12,991 nt of DNA from JALFST01 sp022779285 (GTDB taxonomy: Bacteria > Bacillota > Clostridia > Tissierellales > Peptoniphilaceae): NCBI GenBank assembly GCA_050313895.1, contig JBNPMI010000026.1. One strand, given 5' to 3'. Positions 6,392 through 12,991 of this stretch are shown here, piece after piece. The notes under the pieces are model-generated. The model was not told the origin of the DNA. It saw only the letters and a program-made list of their open reading frames with translations, and made no database searches. The position numbers and the translations under genes are program-made. Within the stretch, counting starts at the first letter, position 1, and the number at the start of each line of letters is the position of its first letter.

Positions 6392-8064
6392 TGCCTGTCA
6401 TCTCCTATATCAAGATATAAGGTGAGTATCCATTCGCCATCTTCATCTCGCATTGCTGTAACAGTATCGGAAGCAAGATCAGAAAAATCAGAAGCAGAAT
6501 CGACAGCAACACGAAAAATAATGAATTCTGCCTTGACACTCACAAATACCATGAGACTGCTCATACATTCCAGAGAACGTTCTGTGATCTCCTCAAAAAA
6601 GTCATACATAGCAATCACTTTTTTGGCCGAAACGGTTCCTGCCAGCTCTGAATGAAATCCGCAGATTACTCCGAGGGTTTCTAAATTGTTGATGGATTCT
6701 TTGATCGATAGATCCAGTTCCTTTGCTTCCAGAACAGAGTCTTCGTCGGACAGAATAACAAGGTTGCTGCGTCTTTTTAAATAAACGCCAACTACAAGCA
6801 TTTTCCTTAAAATACGTTTGCGTTCTTCCTCCGTTCCGGCGTGATCCGCCTGCTCAATCATTTTCTCCATCAAAAGAATCTGCTTTGCAGTATCGCGATG
6901 AATCGTGTCATACAATCTCTCCTGCTCTTCAATATGCGCTTCACGCGTTTTTAATGCATACTCTTCCTCAAGAATGTCATAGTTATCCTGCAGATTTTCT
7001 TTCACTTCCTGTAACTCATGCAGCACTCCCAATAAAGCAGAAATATCCTCCGTCCAGATAACATGGCCGTTTTTAATCGGAGCTCCGGATAATCGTATTC
7101 CTCCACCCAGCATGACGGATTCCTGCATCGCCTTCAGGATTGTTTTGATGTTGACGGCCGGCGCCGTCCTCGAAGACAAAACAACATGACCTTCTGAGTC
7201 GATGATCTGTGCTCCAACCGTAGAAGCGTCAAACAGCTCCATATAATGAGTATTTGCTTGAATCAGCCCACATTGAATACAACTTTCCAGCGTGACTGCA
7301 AAAAGCAGGCAGAACACAGCAGTCATGTCTCCGACATAGATCCTCATCCACCTCAATGGAAAAACATTCAGTATCCGTAAAAGATAAAGCGTACTGTAAA
7401 CTACAGCCAATCCTACAGGGATAAAGGGCAGAAGCAAAGCTTTTCGACTGTTTGGAATCCGGCATTTACGCAGCATAACTGCAAGTGCAGTCACGGTACA
7501 AAGGATCATCCACCCAACTGCAAGGAAGTATCCGATGGTATAACGATAATCATTCTGCCAAACGATCGCGTCATCCGGAAAAACAAATACCAGCTGGTGA
7601 AGATCATTCGTCAATACAAGTGCAAAAAGCGCAGCGGAGAATATGTATAGATATTTCACACGATTCGACAGACGAAAATTATCCGGTTTTCCCAATGTAA
7701 GTGCAACAAACACTGCTATGCACGGGATGAAGAGCATAGGCAAATAATACAGATACCAGAGATGACGCAACATCCATGGGCGGTTCCCCAATGAATAACG
7801 GATTGTTCGAATTGCGAGCCAAAAAAGCATCAACGCTACAATTGCAATAAGATAGCGCCGAACCTGCGGATGAATGATCCGTATATGGATGCTGATCCCC
7901 CACACAAAAAAAAGTCCAATATGAATCAGAGCACGAAGAATGTTACATAACAGATTCATCTGCTCATTGACATAAAATCCGATCTGCCGGAGTACTGCTG
8001 CTGCAAGCACGGCAAAAGCGGCATAAAAAAAGGCTCCATATTGTTTCAGGATCGGTTTTTGCAC
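6388..8064 (-). CDS. Multi-span membrane sensor protein with degenerate kinase-like tail
   Basis: A 558-residue protein. Residues 1-265 contain about eight hydrophobic segments (near 8-30, 37-60, 70-88, 103-125, 137-153, 175-198, 208-230, 243-265), like the 7TM sensor regions fused to some histidine kinases. Residues 275-345 may be a PAS-like fold (ELFDASTVGAQIIDSEGHVV). A coiled coil (350-385) leads into ERLYDTIHRDTAKQ with H389, reminiscent of a phospho-acceptor helix. The C-terminal 120 residues have the size and strand-helix pattern of an ATPase domain, but I see no N-box Asn and no glycine boxes, so it is probably a pseudokinase. GTG start with GAGGTGA 6 nt upstream. First gene of the operon and inferred signal-receiving partner of the PAS kinase. 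The ligand is unknown, and the domain calls are by eye. Confidence 0.75.
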   Translation of the reverse strand: MQKPILKQYGAFFYAAFAVLAAAVLRQIGFYVNEQMNLLCNILRALIHIGLFFVWGISIHIRIIHPQVRRYLIAIVALMLFWLAIRTIRYSLGNRPWMLRHLWYLYYLPMLFIPCIAVFVALTLGKPDNFRLSNRVKYLYIFSAALFALVLTNDLHQLVFVFPDDAIVWQNDYRYTIGYFLAVGWMILCTVTALAVMLRKCRIPNSRKALLLPFIPVGLAVVYSTLYLLRILNVFPLRWMRIYVGDMTAVFCLLFAVTLESCIQCGLIQANTHYMELFDASTVGAQIIDSEGHVVLSSRTAPAVNIKTILKAMQESVMLGGGIRLSGAPIKNGHVIWTEDISALLGVLHELQEVKENLQDNYDILEEEYALKTREAHIEEQERLYDTIHRDTAKQILLMEKMIEQADHAGTEEERKRILRKMLVVGVYLKRRSNLVILSDEDSVLEAKELDLSIKESINNLETLGVICGFHSELAGTVSAKKVIAMYDFFEEITERSLECMSSLMVFVSVKAEFIIFRVAVDSASDFSDLASDTVTAMRDEDGEWILTLYLDIGDDRQ

Positions 8065-8170
8065 AGCAGTTCACCTCATTTTGATACGACGAATCAGAAG
8101 AAAGCTGTCAGTTTGGAGCGTTCTCCTTGCATGCTCCGTTTTTTCTAATTTGACATTATAATATAAATAC

Positions 8171-8199
8171 ATTGTATGCGGATATCTTCATTTTTTCAA
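8171..8199 (-). promoter_or_regulatory. Promoter of the signalling operon
   Basis: On the minus strand TTGAAA (8194-8199) and TACAAT (8171-8176) are 17 nt apart, each 5 of 6 to the sigma-A consensus. Transcription would start near 8164, about 100 nt before the GTG at 8064. A second TATAAT lies at 8155-8160 but lacks a -35 box. The leader contains a short GGAGC/GCTCC stem around 8115-8137. Confidence 0.65.
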
Positions 8200-8205
8200 G
8201 AATAC

Positions 8206-8218
8206 GGCATGACATGCC
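8206..8218. promoter_or_regulatory. Perfect 13-bp palindrome upstream of the operon -35 box
   Basis: GGCATGACATGCC is two 6-bp arms around a central A. It ends 6 bp upstream of the -35 box of the signalling operon, where class-I/II activators commonly bind. Dimeric NarL/LuxR-type regulators bind inverted repeats, so it may be the operator of the operon's own regulator. Function is inferred from position only. Confidence 0.4.
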
Positions 8219-8346
8219 TTTTCATCTTTCTCATTGCGTGGTTCTGTCGAAAGTGTCTTATAAACTCAATCAGCAATGTTTATATTTCTGAAATCAAATC
8301 TCGGTGTCATCCTTCTATAGACCTTTTACAGAATACATAATATTGA
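8219..8346. other. Intergenic spacer, no feature seen
   Basis: An A/T-rich stretch between the operator-like palindrome and the tuf terminator. No open frame with a ribosome binding site, no RNA gene and no convincing promoter was found in either direction. It probably just separates the two operons. Confidence 0.5.
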
Positions 8347-8392
8347 AACAAGAAGAGGGACGCTGCCTTTCGGCAACATCCCTCTTGTTGTT
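8347..8392 (-). terminator. Strong intrinsic terminator of the str operon
   Basis: In the minus-strand RNA a 15-bp stem (8353-8367 with 8372-8386) is closed by a GAAA tetraloop. It is extended at the base by five more pairs after one mismatch and is followed by a moderately U-rich CUUGUUUC. Two G-U pairs form only in the minus-strand RNA, so that is the functional orientation. A smaller stem (CGGTTA/TAACCG, about 8393-8417) lies between it and the tuf stop. Confidence 0.9.
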
Positions 8393-8453
8393 CGGTTATT
8401 CAGCTTTGTGCTAACCGGCCTAACTGCTCTCCTATAAGGAAAGATTTTTTTAA

Positions 8454-9644
8454 CTATTCGATGATCTTGGAAACGACACCGGAAGCAACCGTACGGCCAC
8501 CTTCACGGACTGCGAAACGAAGACCTTCCTCGATAGCGATCTTCGAGATCAAGGTAATGGTGAATGTCGCGTTATCGCCAGGCATAACCATTTCCACACC
8601 TTCCGGAAGCTCGATATCACCCGTTACGTCGGTTGTTCTGAAGAAGAACTGAGGACGATATCCGGAGAAGAACGGAGTATGACGTCCACCTTCTTCTTTG
8701 GTCAATACGTAAACCTGACCCTCGAACTTTGTGTGGGGATGAATGGATCCCTTCGCTGCCAAAACCTGTCCGCGCTCGATTTCGTTGCGCTGTACGCCAC
8801 GGAGAAGAGCTCCGATGTTGTCACCGGCTTCCGCCTGATCCAACTGTTTATGGAACATTTCAACACCCGTAACAACAACATCACGCGGCTTGTCAGCCAA
8901 TCCGACGATCTCAACGGTATCGCCGACTTTCAAAACGCCACGCTCAACACGGCCCGTAGCAACGGTACCGCGGCCGGAGATCGTCAAAACATCCTCAACG
9001 GGCATCAGGAACGGCTTGTCCGTCTGACGCTCCGGAGTCGGGATGTATTCATCAACCGCTTCCATCAGCTCAAGGATCGGCTTCTCCCATTCGCCACCCT
9101 CTTCGAGTGCCTTAAGAGCAGATCCGACGATGATCGGAGCGTTATCACCATCAAAATCATATTCATTCAACAGATCACGAACTTCCATCTCAACAAGATC
9201 AATCAGCTCGTCATCATCTACCTGATCCTTCTTGTTCAGGAATACAACGATCTTCGGTACACCGACCTGACGTGCGAGCACGATATGCTCACGAGTCTGA
9301 GGCATCGGGCCGTCTGCAGCGGATACAACGAGAATTGCTCCGTCCATCTGTGCAGCGCCGGTGATCATGTTCTTAACATAGTCAGCGTGTCCCGGGCAGT
9401 CTACGTGTGCATAGTGGCGGTTCGGTGTTTCATACTCAACAACGGAGGTGTTGATGGTTATACCACGAGCACGCTCCTCCGGAGCCTTGTCGATGTTGGC
9501 ATAATCAACAAATTCACCGATGTTGTACTTCTCATGCAACGCCTTTGTAATTGCTGCCGTCAACGTCGTCTTACCATGGTCTACGTGGCCGATGGTTCCA
9601 ATGTTCACATGCGGCTTAGTACGCTCAAATTTTGCTTTAGCCAT
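8454..9644 (-). CDS. tuf: Elongation factor Tu
   Basis: 396 residues, full length. EF-Tu carries aminoacyl-tRNA to the ribosomal A site as a GTP complex. All G motifs are visible: GHVDHGKT (19-26), RGITI (60-64, switch I), DCPGH (82-86, with catalytic H85), NKKD (137-140) and GSAL (174-177). Domains II and III run from about residue 205 to the end, with the RRTTD-equivalent FFRTTDVTG and the conserved REGGRTVASGVV near the C terminus. The ATG at 9644 is preceded by TAGGAGG. It is the last gene of the str operon, 80 nt downstream of fusA, with its own candidate promoter in that gap. No other ribosomal protein gene follows, as the transcript ends at a strong hairpin. Confidence 0.98.
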   Translation of the reverse strand: MAKAKFERTKPHVNIGTIGHVDHGKTTLTAAITKALHEKYNIGEFVDYANIDKAPEERARGITINTSVVEYETPNRHYAHVDCPGHADYVKNMITGAAQMDGAILVVSAADGPMPQTREHIVLARQVGVPKIVVFLNKKDQVDDDELIDLVEMEVRDLLNEYDFDGDNAPIIVGSALKALEEGGEWEKPILELMEAVDEYIPTPERQTDKPFLMPVEDVLTISGRGTVATGRVERGVLKVGDTVEIVGLADKPRDVVVTGVEMFHKQLDQAEAGDNIGALLRGVQRNEIERGQVLAAKGSIHPHTKFEGQVYVLTKEEGGRHTPFFSGYRPQFFFRTTDVTGDIELPEGVEMVMPGDNATFTITLISKIAIEEGLRFAVREGGRTVASGVVSKIIE

Positions 9645-9684
9645 TTTTTCCTCCTAATAAAAGTGTTTCTACTGTTGCACCACA

Positions 9685-9713
9685 ATTATAATCAATTTCA
9701 GGTGAAACGTCTA
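9685..9713 (-). promoter_or_regulatory. Candidate internal promoter for tuf
   Basis: On the minus strand TAGACG (9708-9713) and TATAAT (9685-9690) are 17 nt apart, in the gap between fusA and tuf. A start near 9678 gives a leader of about 35 nt. An extra promoter would fit the need for far more EF-Tu than EF-G. Confidence 0.5.
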
Positions 9714-9724
9714 ATCAAATCACA

Positions 9725-11815
9725 TTATTTCGAACGCGCTTCGGTGACTTCCTTCGCGATACTATCGGGTACTTTCTCATAATGGTCGAATTGCATGGAA
9801 TAGGTCGCGCGCCCCTGCGATTTGGAACGCAGATCTGTTGCATATCCGAACATCTCGGAAAGCGGAATAAATGCGTCAATGACTTGTACGCCGTTACGCT
9901 GTGACATCTGTTCGATGCGTCCACGTCGTGAAGAAACATCGCCCATAACATCACCGAGGTATTCCTCCGGAGTGAGGATCTCCACCTTCTGAACCGGCTC
10001 CAGCAGGGCCGGTGCGGCGGATTTCATGGCATTTTGCATAGCGAGAGAGCCCGCTACCTTAAATGCCGCTTCCGAAGAGTCTACCTCGTGGAAGGAACCG
10101 TCATAGATCTCGACATCCACATCCAATACGGGATATCCTGCGACAGGACCTGTCTGGCACGCCTCCTGAATTCCTTGTGTTGCCGGCCCGATAAATTCTT
10201 TTGGAATGGAACCTCCGACGGTCACATTCTTAACCACGATACCGGTTCCGTGCTCACCCGGTTTAATGCGGATACGCACATCACCATACTGTCCGTGACC
10301 ACCGGACTGACGTACAAACTTGCCTTGGGCTTCCGACGGCTGTGTAATGGATTCACGATAGGAGACCTGCGGATTCCCGATGTTCGCCTCTACCTTGAAC
10401 TCGCGAAGCAGACGATCGACGATAATTTCCAAATGCAACTCTCCCATACCGGAGATGATTGTCTGTCCGGTTTCCGGGTTCGTGAAGGTTTTGAATGTCG
10501 GATCTTCCTCTGCCAGCTTCGAAAGTGCAAGTCCCATCTTTTCCTGAGAAGCCTTCGTCTTCGGTTCAATCGCAACCGAGATTACCGGCTCTGGGAATAC
10601 CATATTCTCAAGGATGATCGGCGCTTCCTGTGAACAGAGAGTATCTCCTGTTCCCGTATCCTTTAAGCCGATGGCGGCGGCAATATCTCCCGCCTTCACA
10701 ACATCAATCTCTTCACGCTTATTCGCGTGCATCTGCAGAATACGGCTAATGCGTTCACGCTTGCCCTTTGTCGAGTTATAAACATAGCTTCCTGTTTCCA
10801 ATTGTCCGGAATACACGCGGAAGAAGCAAAGCTTACCGACATAAGGATCCGTCATAATCTTAAATGCCAGTGCAGAGAACGGCTCGTCATTATCCGCCTT
10901 GCGAACAATGATCTCATCGCTGTCTGCATCCACGGTTCCCTCCACCGGGGGAATATCCACCGGGCTCGGCATGTAGTCTACCATAGCATCAATCAAGAAC
11001 TGAACGCCGCGGTTTTTGTATGCAGATCCACAGAGCACCGGGAAAATCTTACGATCGATCGTCCCCTGACGAATCGCCTTGCGAAGCATATCCACGGTAA
11101 TTTCTCCATCCTCCAGATATGCCATAGCAATGTCGTCATCAAACTCGGAAAGAACCTCGATCAATTCATTTCGCATCTGGCTTGCTTTTTCCTGAAGATC
11201 GGCGGGAATCTCCTCATCGGTGATCTCCTTACCGAGATCATCATGATATACCTCTGCACGCATCGTCAACAGGTCGATGATTCCTTTGAAATTGTGTTCC
11301 GCACCGATCGGGCACTGAACCGCAATTGCATTCGCCTTGAGCTTCTCACGGATCGTATTGACAGACATGAAAAAGTCTGCGCCTGTTGCATCCATTTTGT
11401 TGATAAAGCACATGCGAGGCACGTTAAACTTATCCGCCTGACGCCATACCGTCTCGGATTGAGGCTCGACACCGCTCTTTGCATCAAAGAGGGCAACCGC
11501 TCCATCCAAAACGCGCAATGAGCGCTCTACCTCTACCGTAAAGTCCACGTGACCCGGAGTATCAATGATATTAATACGGTTTAATGCATTATTCCGCTTC
11601 CAGAAACAGGTTGTCGCAGCAGATGTGATCGTGATTCCACGCTCCTGCTCCTGCTCCATCCAGTCCATTTGAGCAGCACCTTCGTGAGTGTCGCCCATCT
11701 TATGGATCTTACCGGTGTAGAACAGGATACGCTCCGTCACCGTGGTTTTCCCGGCATCGATGTGCGCCATAATTCCGATATTTCGTATATCTTTTAAAGG
11801 TGTATGTTCTGCCAC
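9725..11815 (-). CDS. fusA: Elongation factor G
   Basis: 696 residues, the usual EF-G length. This GTPase drives tRNA-mRNA translocation and, with RRF, ribosome recycling. Motifs: AHIDAGKT (17-24), RGITI (59-63), DTPGH (85-89), NKMD (139-142), and GSA in CGSAYKNRGVQFLID. Domain III contains GMGELHLEI, domain IV the GGHGQYGDV and SIPKEFIGP regions with the tip that enters the decoding site, and domain V the RGRIEQM and ATYSMQFDHYE ending. The start is GTG at 11815, with AGGGAGG 6 nt upstream overlapping the end of rpsG; the 14-nt gap suggests translational coupling with S7. No sign of a frameshift or of a specialised tetracycline-resistance or EF-G2 type. Confidence 0.98.
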   Translation of the reverse strand: MAEHTPLKDIRNIGIMAHIDAGKTTVTERILFYTGKIHKMGDTHEGAAQMDWMEQEQERGITITSAATTCFWKRNNALNRINIIDTPGHVDFTVEVERSLRVLDGAVALFDAKSGVEPQSETVWRQADKFNVPRMCFINKMDATGADFFMSVNTIREKLKANAIAVQCPIGAEHNFKGIIDLLTMRAEVYHDDLGKEITDEEIPADLQEKASQMRNELIEVLSEFDDDIAMAYLEDGEITVDMLRKAIRQGTIDRKIFPVLCGSAYKNRGVQFLIDAMVDYMPSPVDIPPVEGTVDADSDEIIVRKADNDEPFSALAFKIMTDPYVGKLCFFRVYSGQLETGSYVYNSTKGKRERISRILQMHANKREEIDVVKAGDIAAAIGLKDTGTGDTLCSQEAPIILENMVFPEPVISVAIEPKTKASQEKMGLALSKLAEEDPTFKTFTNPETGQTIISGMGELHLEIIVDRLLREFKVEANIGNPQVSYRESITQPSEAQGKFVRQSGGHGQYGDVRIRIKPGEHGTGIVVKNVTVGGSIPKEFIGPATQGIQEACQTGPVAGYPVLDVDVEIYDGSFHEVDSSEAAFKVAGSLAMQNAMKSAAPALLEPVQKVEILTPEEYLGDVMGDVSSRRGRIEQMSQRNGVQVIDAFIPLSEMFGYATDLRSKSQGRATYSMQFDHYEKVPDSIAKEVTEARSK

Positions 11816-11829
11816 TGATAGCCTCCCTA

Positions 11830-12300
11830 TTAATAACGGTAATGAGCAAACGCCTTGTTTGCATCTGCCATGCGGTGCATCTCTTCTTTACGACGCACGC
11901 TGGCACCCGTATTGTTGAACGCATCGATCAGCTCATTGCCGAGACGCTCAATCATCGTCTTCTCGTTGCGGTCTCTGGAAAAACCGACCAGCCAACGAAG
12001 AGCAAGTGTCTGACGGCGATCCGGGCGAACCTCCATCGGCACCTGATAGGTAGCACCACCAATACGGCGAGCCTTAACCTCGAGCACAGGCATAACATTC
12101 GCCAGCGCTTTGTGATAAATCTCCAGGCCGTCCTGTCCGACCTTTTCTGCTGCCAGGTCAAATGCACCGTAAACAATACGTTGTGCAAGTCCTTTTTTGC
12201 CATCCAACATGACTGTGTTGATCAGCTTCGACACAGCGATGTCATTATATTTCGGGTCCGGCATGACCTCTCTTTTAGGAACATGTCCTTTTCTAGGCAC
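11830..12300 (-). CDS. rpsG: 30S ribosomal protein S7
   Basis: 156 residues, the standard bacterial length. S7 nucleates folding of the 16S rRNA 3' major domain and lines the mRNA exit/E-site region. Recognised from MPRKGHVPKREV at the N terminus, the central RRIGGATYQVPMEVRPDRR beta-hairpin region, and the C-terminal RRKEEMHRMADANKAFAHYR. The start is GTG at 12300 with AAGGAGGG 6 nt upstream; this places the start exactly at the family N terminus. Located between rpsL and fusA as in most bacteria. In E. coli, S7 represses its own operon by binding the S12-S7 spacer; here that spacer is a comparable 107 nt. Confidence 0.97.
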   Translation of the reverse strand: MPRKGHVPKREVMPDPKYNDIAVSKLINTVMLDGKKGLAQRIVYGAFDLAAEKVGQDGLEIYHKALANVMPVLEVKARRIGGATYQVPMEVRPDRRQTLALRWLVGFSRDRNEKTMIERLGNELIDAFNNTGASVRRKEEMHRMADANKAFAHYRY

Positions 12301-12407
12301 TTTCTTCCCTCCTTACTCATCAAAAGTAGATAATTGGTACTCAACCATTCGGTTTTGTCCGGTTGTTGTGCAATGGACCCATCAGGTACATATGCACGAT
12401 CTTCACG
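12301..12407 (-). other. rpsL-rpsG intercistronic spacer
   Basis: A 107-nt gap within the operon, with the rpsG ribosome binding site at its 3' end. The minus-strand RNA can form short stems, GUGCA/UGCAC and CAACC/GGUUG. No promoter or U-tract is evident. The length fits a structured regulatory spacer but nothing in the sequence proves it. Confidence 0.4.
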
Positions 12408-12821
12408 TTATTTTGCGTTTTTCTTTGCGCCATACTTCGAGCGCCCCTGCTTACGGCCGGTGACGCCGGCGGTATCTAACGTGCCTCTGATGATATGGTA
12501 ACGCACACCTGGCAAGTCTTTTACACGACCGCCGCGAATCAGAACAACACTATGCTCCTGCAGGTTGTGTCCGATTCCGGGAATGTAGGAAAGAACCTCT
12601 GCGCCATTGGTCAAACGTACACGCGCTACTTTACGTAGAGCGGAGTTCGGCTTCTTCGGCGTTACCGTACGAACAGATGTGCATACTCCGCGTTTCTGCG
12701 GGGAATTTACATGTGTTGCACGATTCTTCAGCGTATTGAAGTTGTACCCCAGAGCCGGAGTATTGGACTTCTTCTTTTCCGTGTGTCTACCCTTACGAAT
12801 CAGCTGATTGATTGTCGGCAT
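12408..12821 (-). CDS. rpsL: 30S ribosomal protein S12
   Basis: 137 residues. S12 sits at the decoding centre and controls tRNA selection accuracy. Recognised from MPTINQLIRKGR, SPQKRGVCT, TPKKPNSALRK and GGRVKDLPGVRYHIIRG. Relative to E. coli it has about 13 extra residues around positions 20-40 (GYNFNTLKNRATHVNS), as in Bacillota. The streptomycin-determining lysines are wild type: K56 (E. coli K43) and K101 (E. coli K88). D102 matches the aspartate that is methylthiolated in many bacteria. ATG at 12821 with AAGGAGG 6 nt upstream. First gene of the operon in this window, behind its own promoter. Confidence 0.98.
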   Translation of the reverse strand: MPTINQLIRKGRHTEKKKSNTPALGYNFNTLKNRATHVNSPQKRGVCTSVRTVTPKKPNSALRKVARVRLTNGAEVLSYIPGIGHNLQEHSVVLIRGGRVKDLPGVRYHIIRGTLDTAGVTGRKQGRSKYGAKKNAK

Positions 12822-12837
12822 TATGAACCTCCTTCTT

Positions 12838-12887
12838 AAAAAAATTTATATATAAACGGAGTCTCCAACGGGGGTCTCCGTTCATAT
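12838..12887 (-). promoter_or_regulatory. Terminator-like hairpin in the rpsL leader (attenuator candidate)
   Basis: In the minus-strand RNA AUAUGAACGGAG pairs over 12 bp (one G-U) with CUCCGUUUAUAU (12876-12887 with 12850-12861). After 5 nt comes a run of seven U (12838-12844), and the rpsL Shine-Dalgarno AAGGAGG follows almost at once. A shorter competing stem, AACGG/CCGTT (12867-12882), would use the same 5' arm. This has the shape of a transcription attenuator or a structure controlling S12 synthesis. If the promoter call were wrong, it could instead be the terminator of an upstream gene. Confidence 0.6.
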
Positions 12888-12945
12888 CAATCGTGCGTTA
12901 TCCTTGTAAAATCAATGCTTCCGCTATACAAAAATAACCTTATAT

Positions 12946-12974
12946 AATATAGCAGTTTCCGCTTTTATTGTCAA
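12946..12974 (-). promoter_or_regulatory. Strong sigma-A promoter of the str operon
   Basis: On the minus strand TTGACA (12969-12974, perfect) and TATATT (12946-12951, 5 of 6) are 17 nt apart. Transcription would start near 12939, giving a leader of about 118 nt before rpsL. A strong promoter here means the operon does not depend only on read-through from genes upstream. Confidence 0.8.
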
Positions 12975-12991
12975 ATACGGGCTTACGGGAT

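Noticed and set aside
8150..8155. A perfect TTGACA on the + strand
   Set aside because: No -10 box lies 16-18 nt downstream and there is no + strand gene before the tuf terminator.
8679..9782. A 367-codon open frame on the + strand opposite tuf
   Set aside because: It is entirely antisense to a perfectly conserved EF-Tu gene, has no ribosome binding site, and its translation shows no recognisable domain. Long antisense frames are common opposite codon-biased genes.
10727..11521. A 264-codon + strand frame opposite fusA
   Set aside because: Same reasoning: antisense shadow of a conserved gene with no independent support.
12408..12821. Possible streptomycin-resistance change in S12
   Set aside because: Both determining positions are lysine (K56 and K101), the wild-type state.

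Overview
The window is about 13 kb of bacterial chromosome, probably from a low- to mid-GC Bacillota (Firmicutes), perhaps Clostridia-like. Three things suggest this. Ribosomal protein S12 carries the roughly 13-residue N-terminal-region insertion typical of Gram-positive S12. The translation genes run in the order rpsL-rpsG-fusA-tuf. A secreted protein ends in a sortase-type sorting signal. AGGAGG-type ribosome binding sites precede most genes. I cannot name a genus from the sequence alone.

Layout from left to right. Positions 1-212 hold the right-hand end of an insertion sequence: the last 45 codons of a DDE transposase, whose stop codon sits in the middle of a perfect 36-bp palindrome. A Na+/phosphate symporter-family gene follows on the + strand (394-2175). 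It meets a hemolysin III/PAQR-family membrane protein (2240-2911, minus) at a shared 14-bp-stem terminator. Next is a secreted pilin-like protein (3108-4553, minus) with one Spy0128-like domain, two tandem SpaA/Cna_B-like repeats and an NPNTG cell-wall anchor. No sortase gene is near it.

Positions 4818-8064 (minus) are a tightly coupled three-gene signalling operon with 4-nt ATGA overlaps: a multi-span membrane protein with a degenerate kinase-like tail, a soluble PAS-histidine kinase, and a NarL/LuxR-type response regulator. A good promoter and a perfect 13-bp palindrome lie just upstream of the first gene.

Positions 8454-12821 (minus) are the str operon (S12, S7, EF-G, EF-Tu). It has a near-consensus promoter at 12946-12974, a candidate internal tuf promoter and a strong terminator after tuf. 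The S12 leader contains a terminator-like hairpin plus U-tract directly before the Shine-Dalgarno sequence, a plausible attenuator.

The right half is core genome. The left half is more accessory: IS remnant, surface protein, chimeric terminator. No CRISPR array, tRNA or rRNA gene was seen, and no clearly undescribed multi-gene system was found. The best candidates for new biology are the S12 leader hairpin, the membrane pseudokinase signalling operon, and the hairpins near the IS end and the surface-protein gene.
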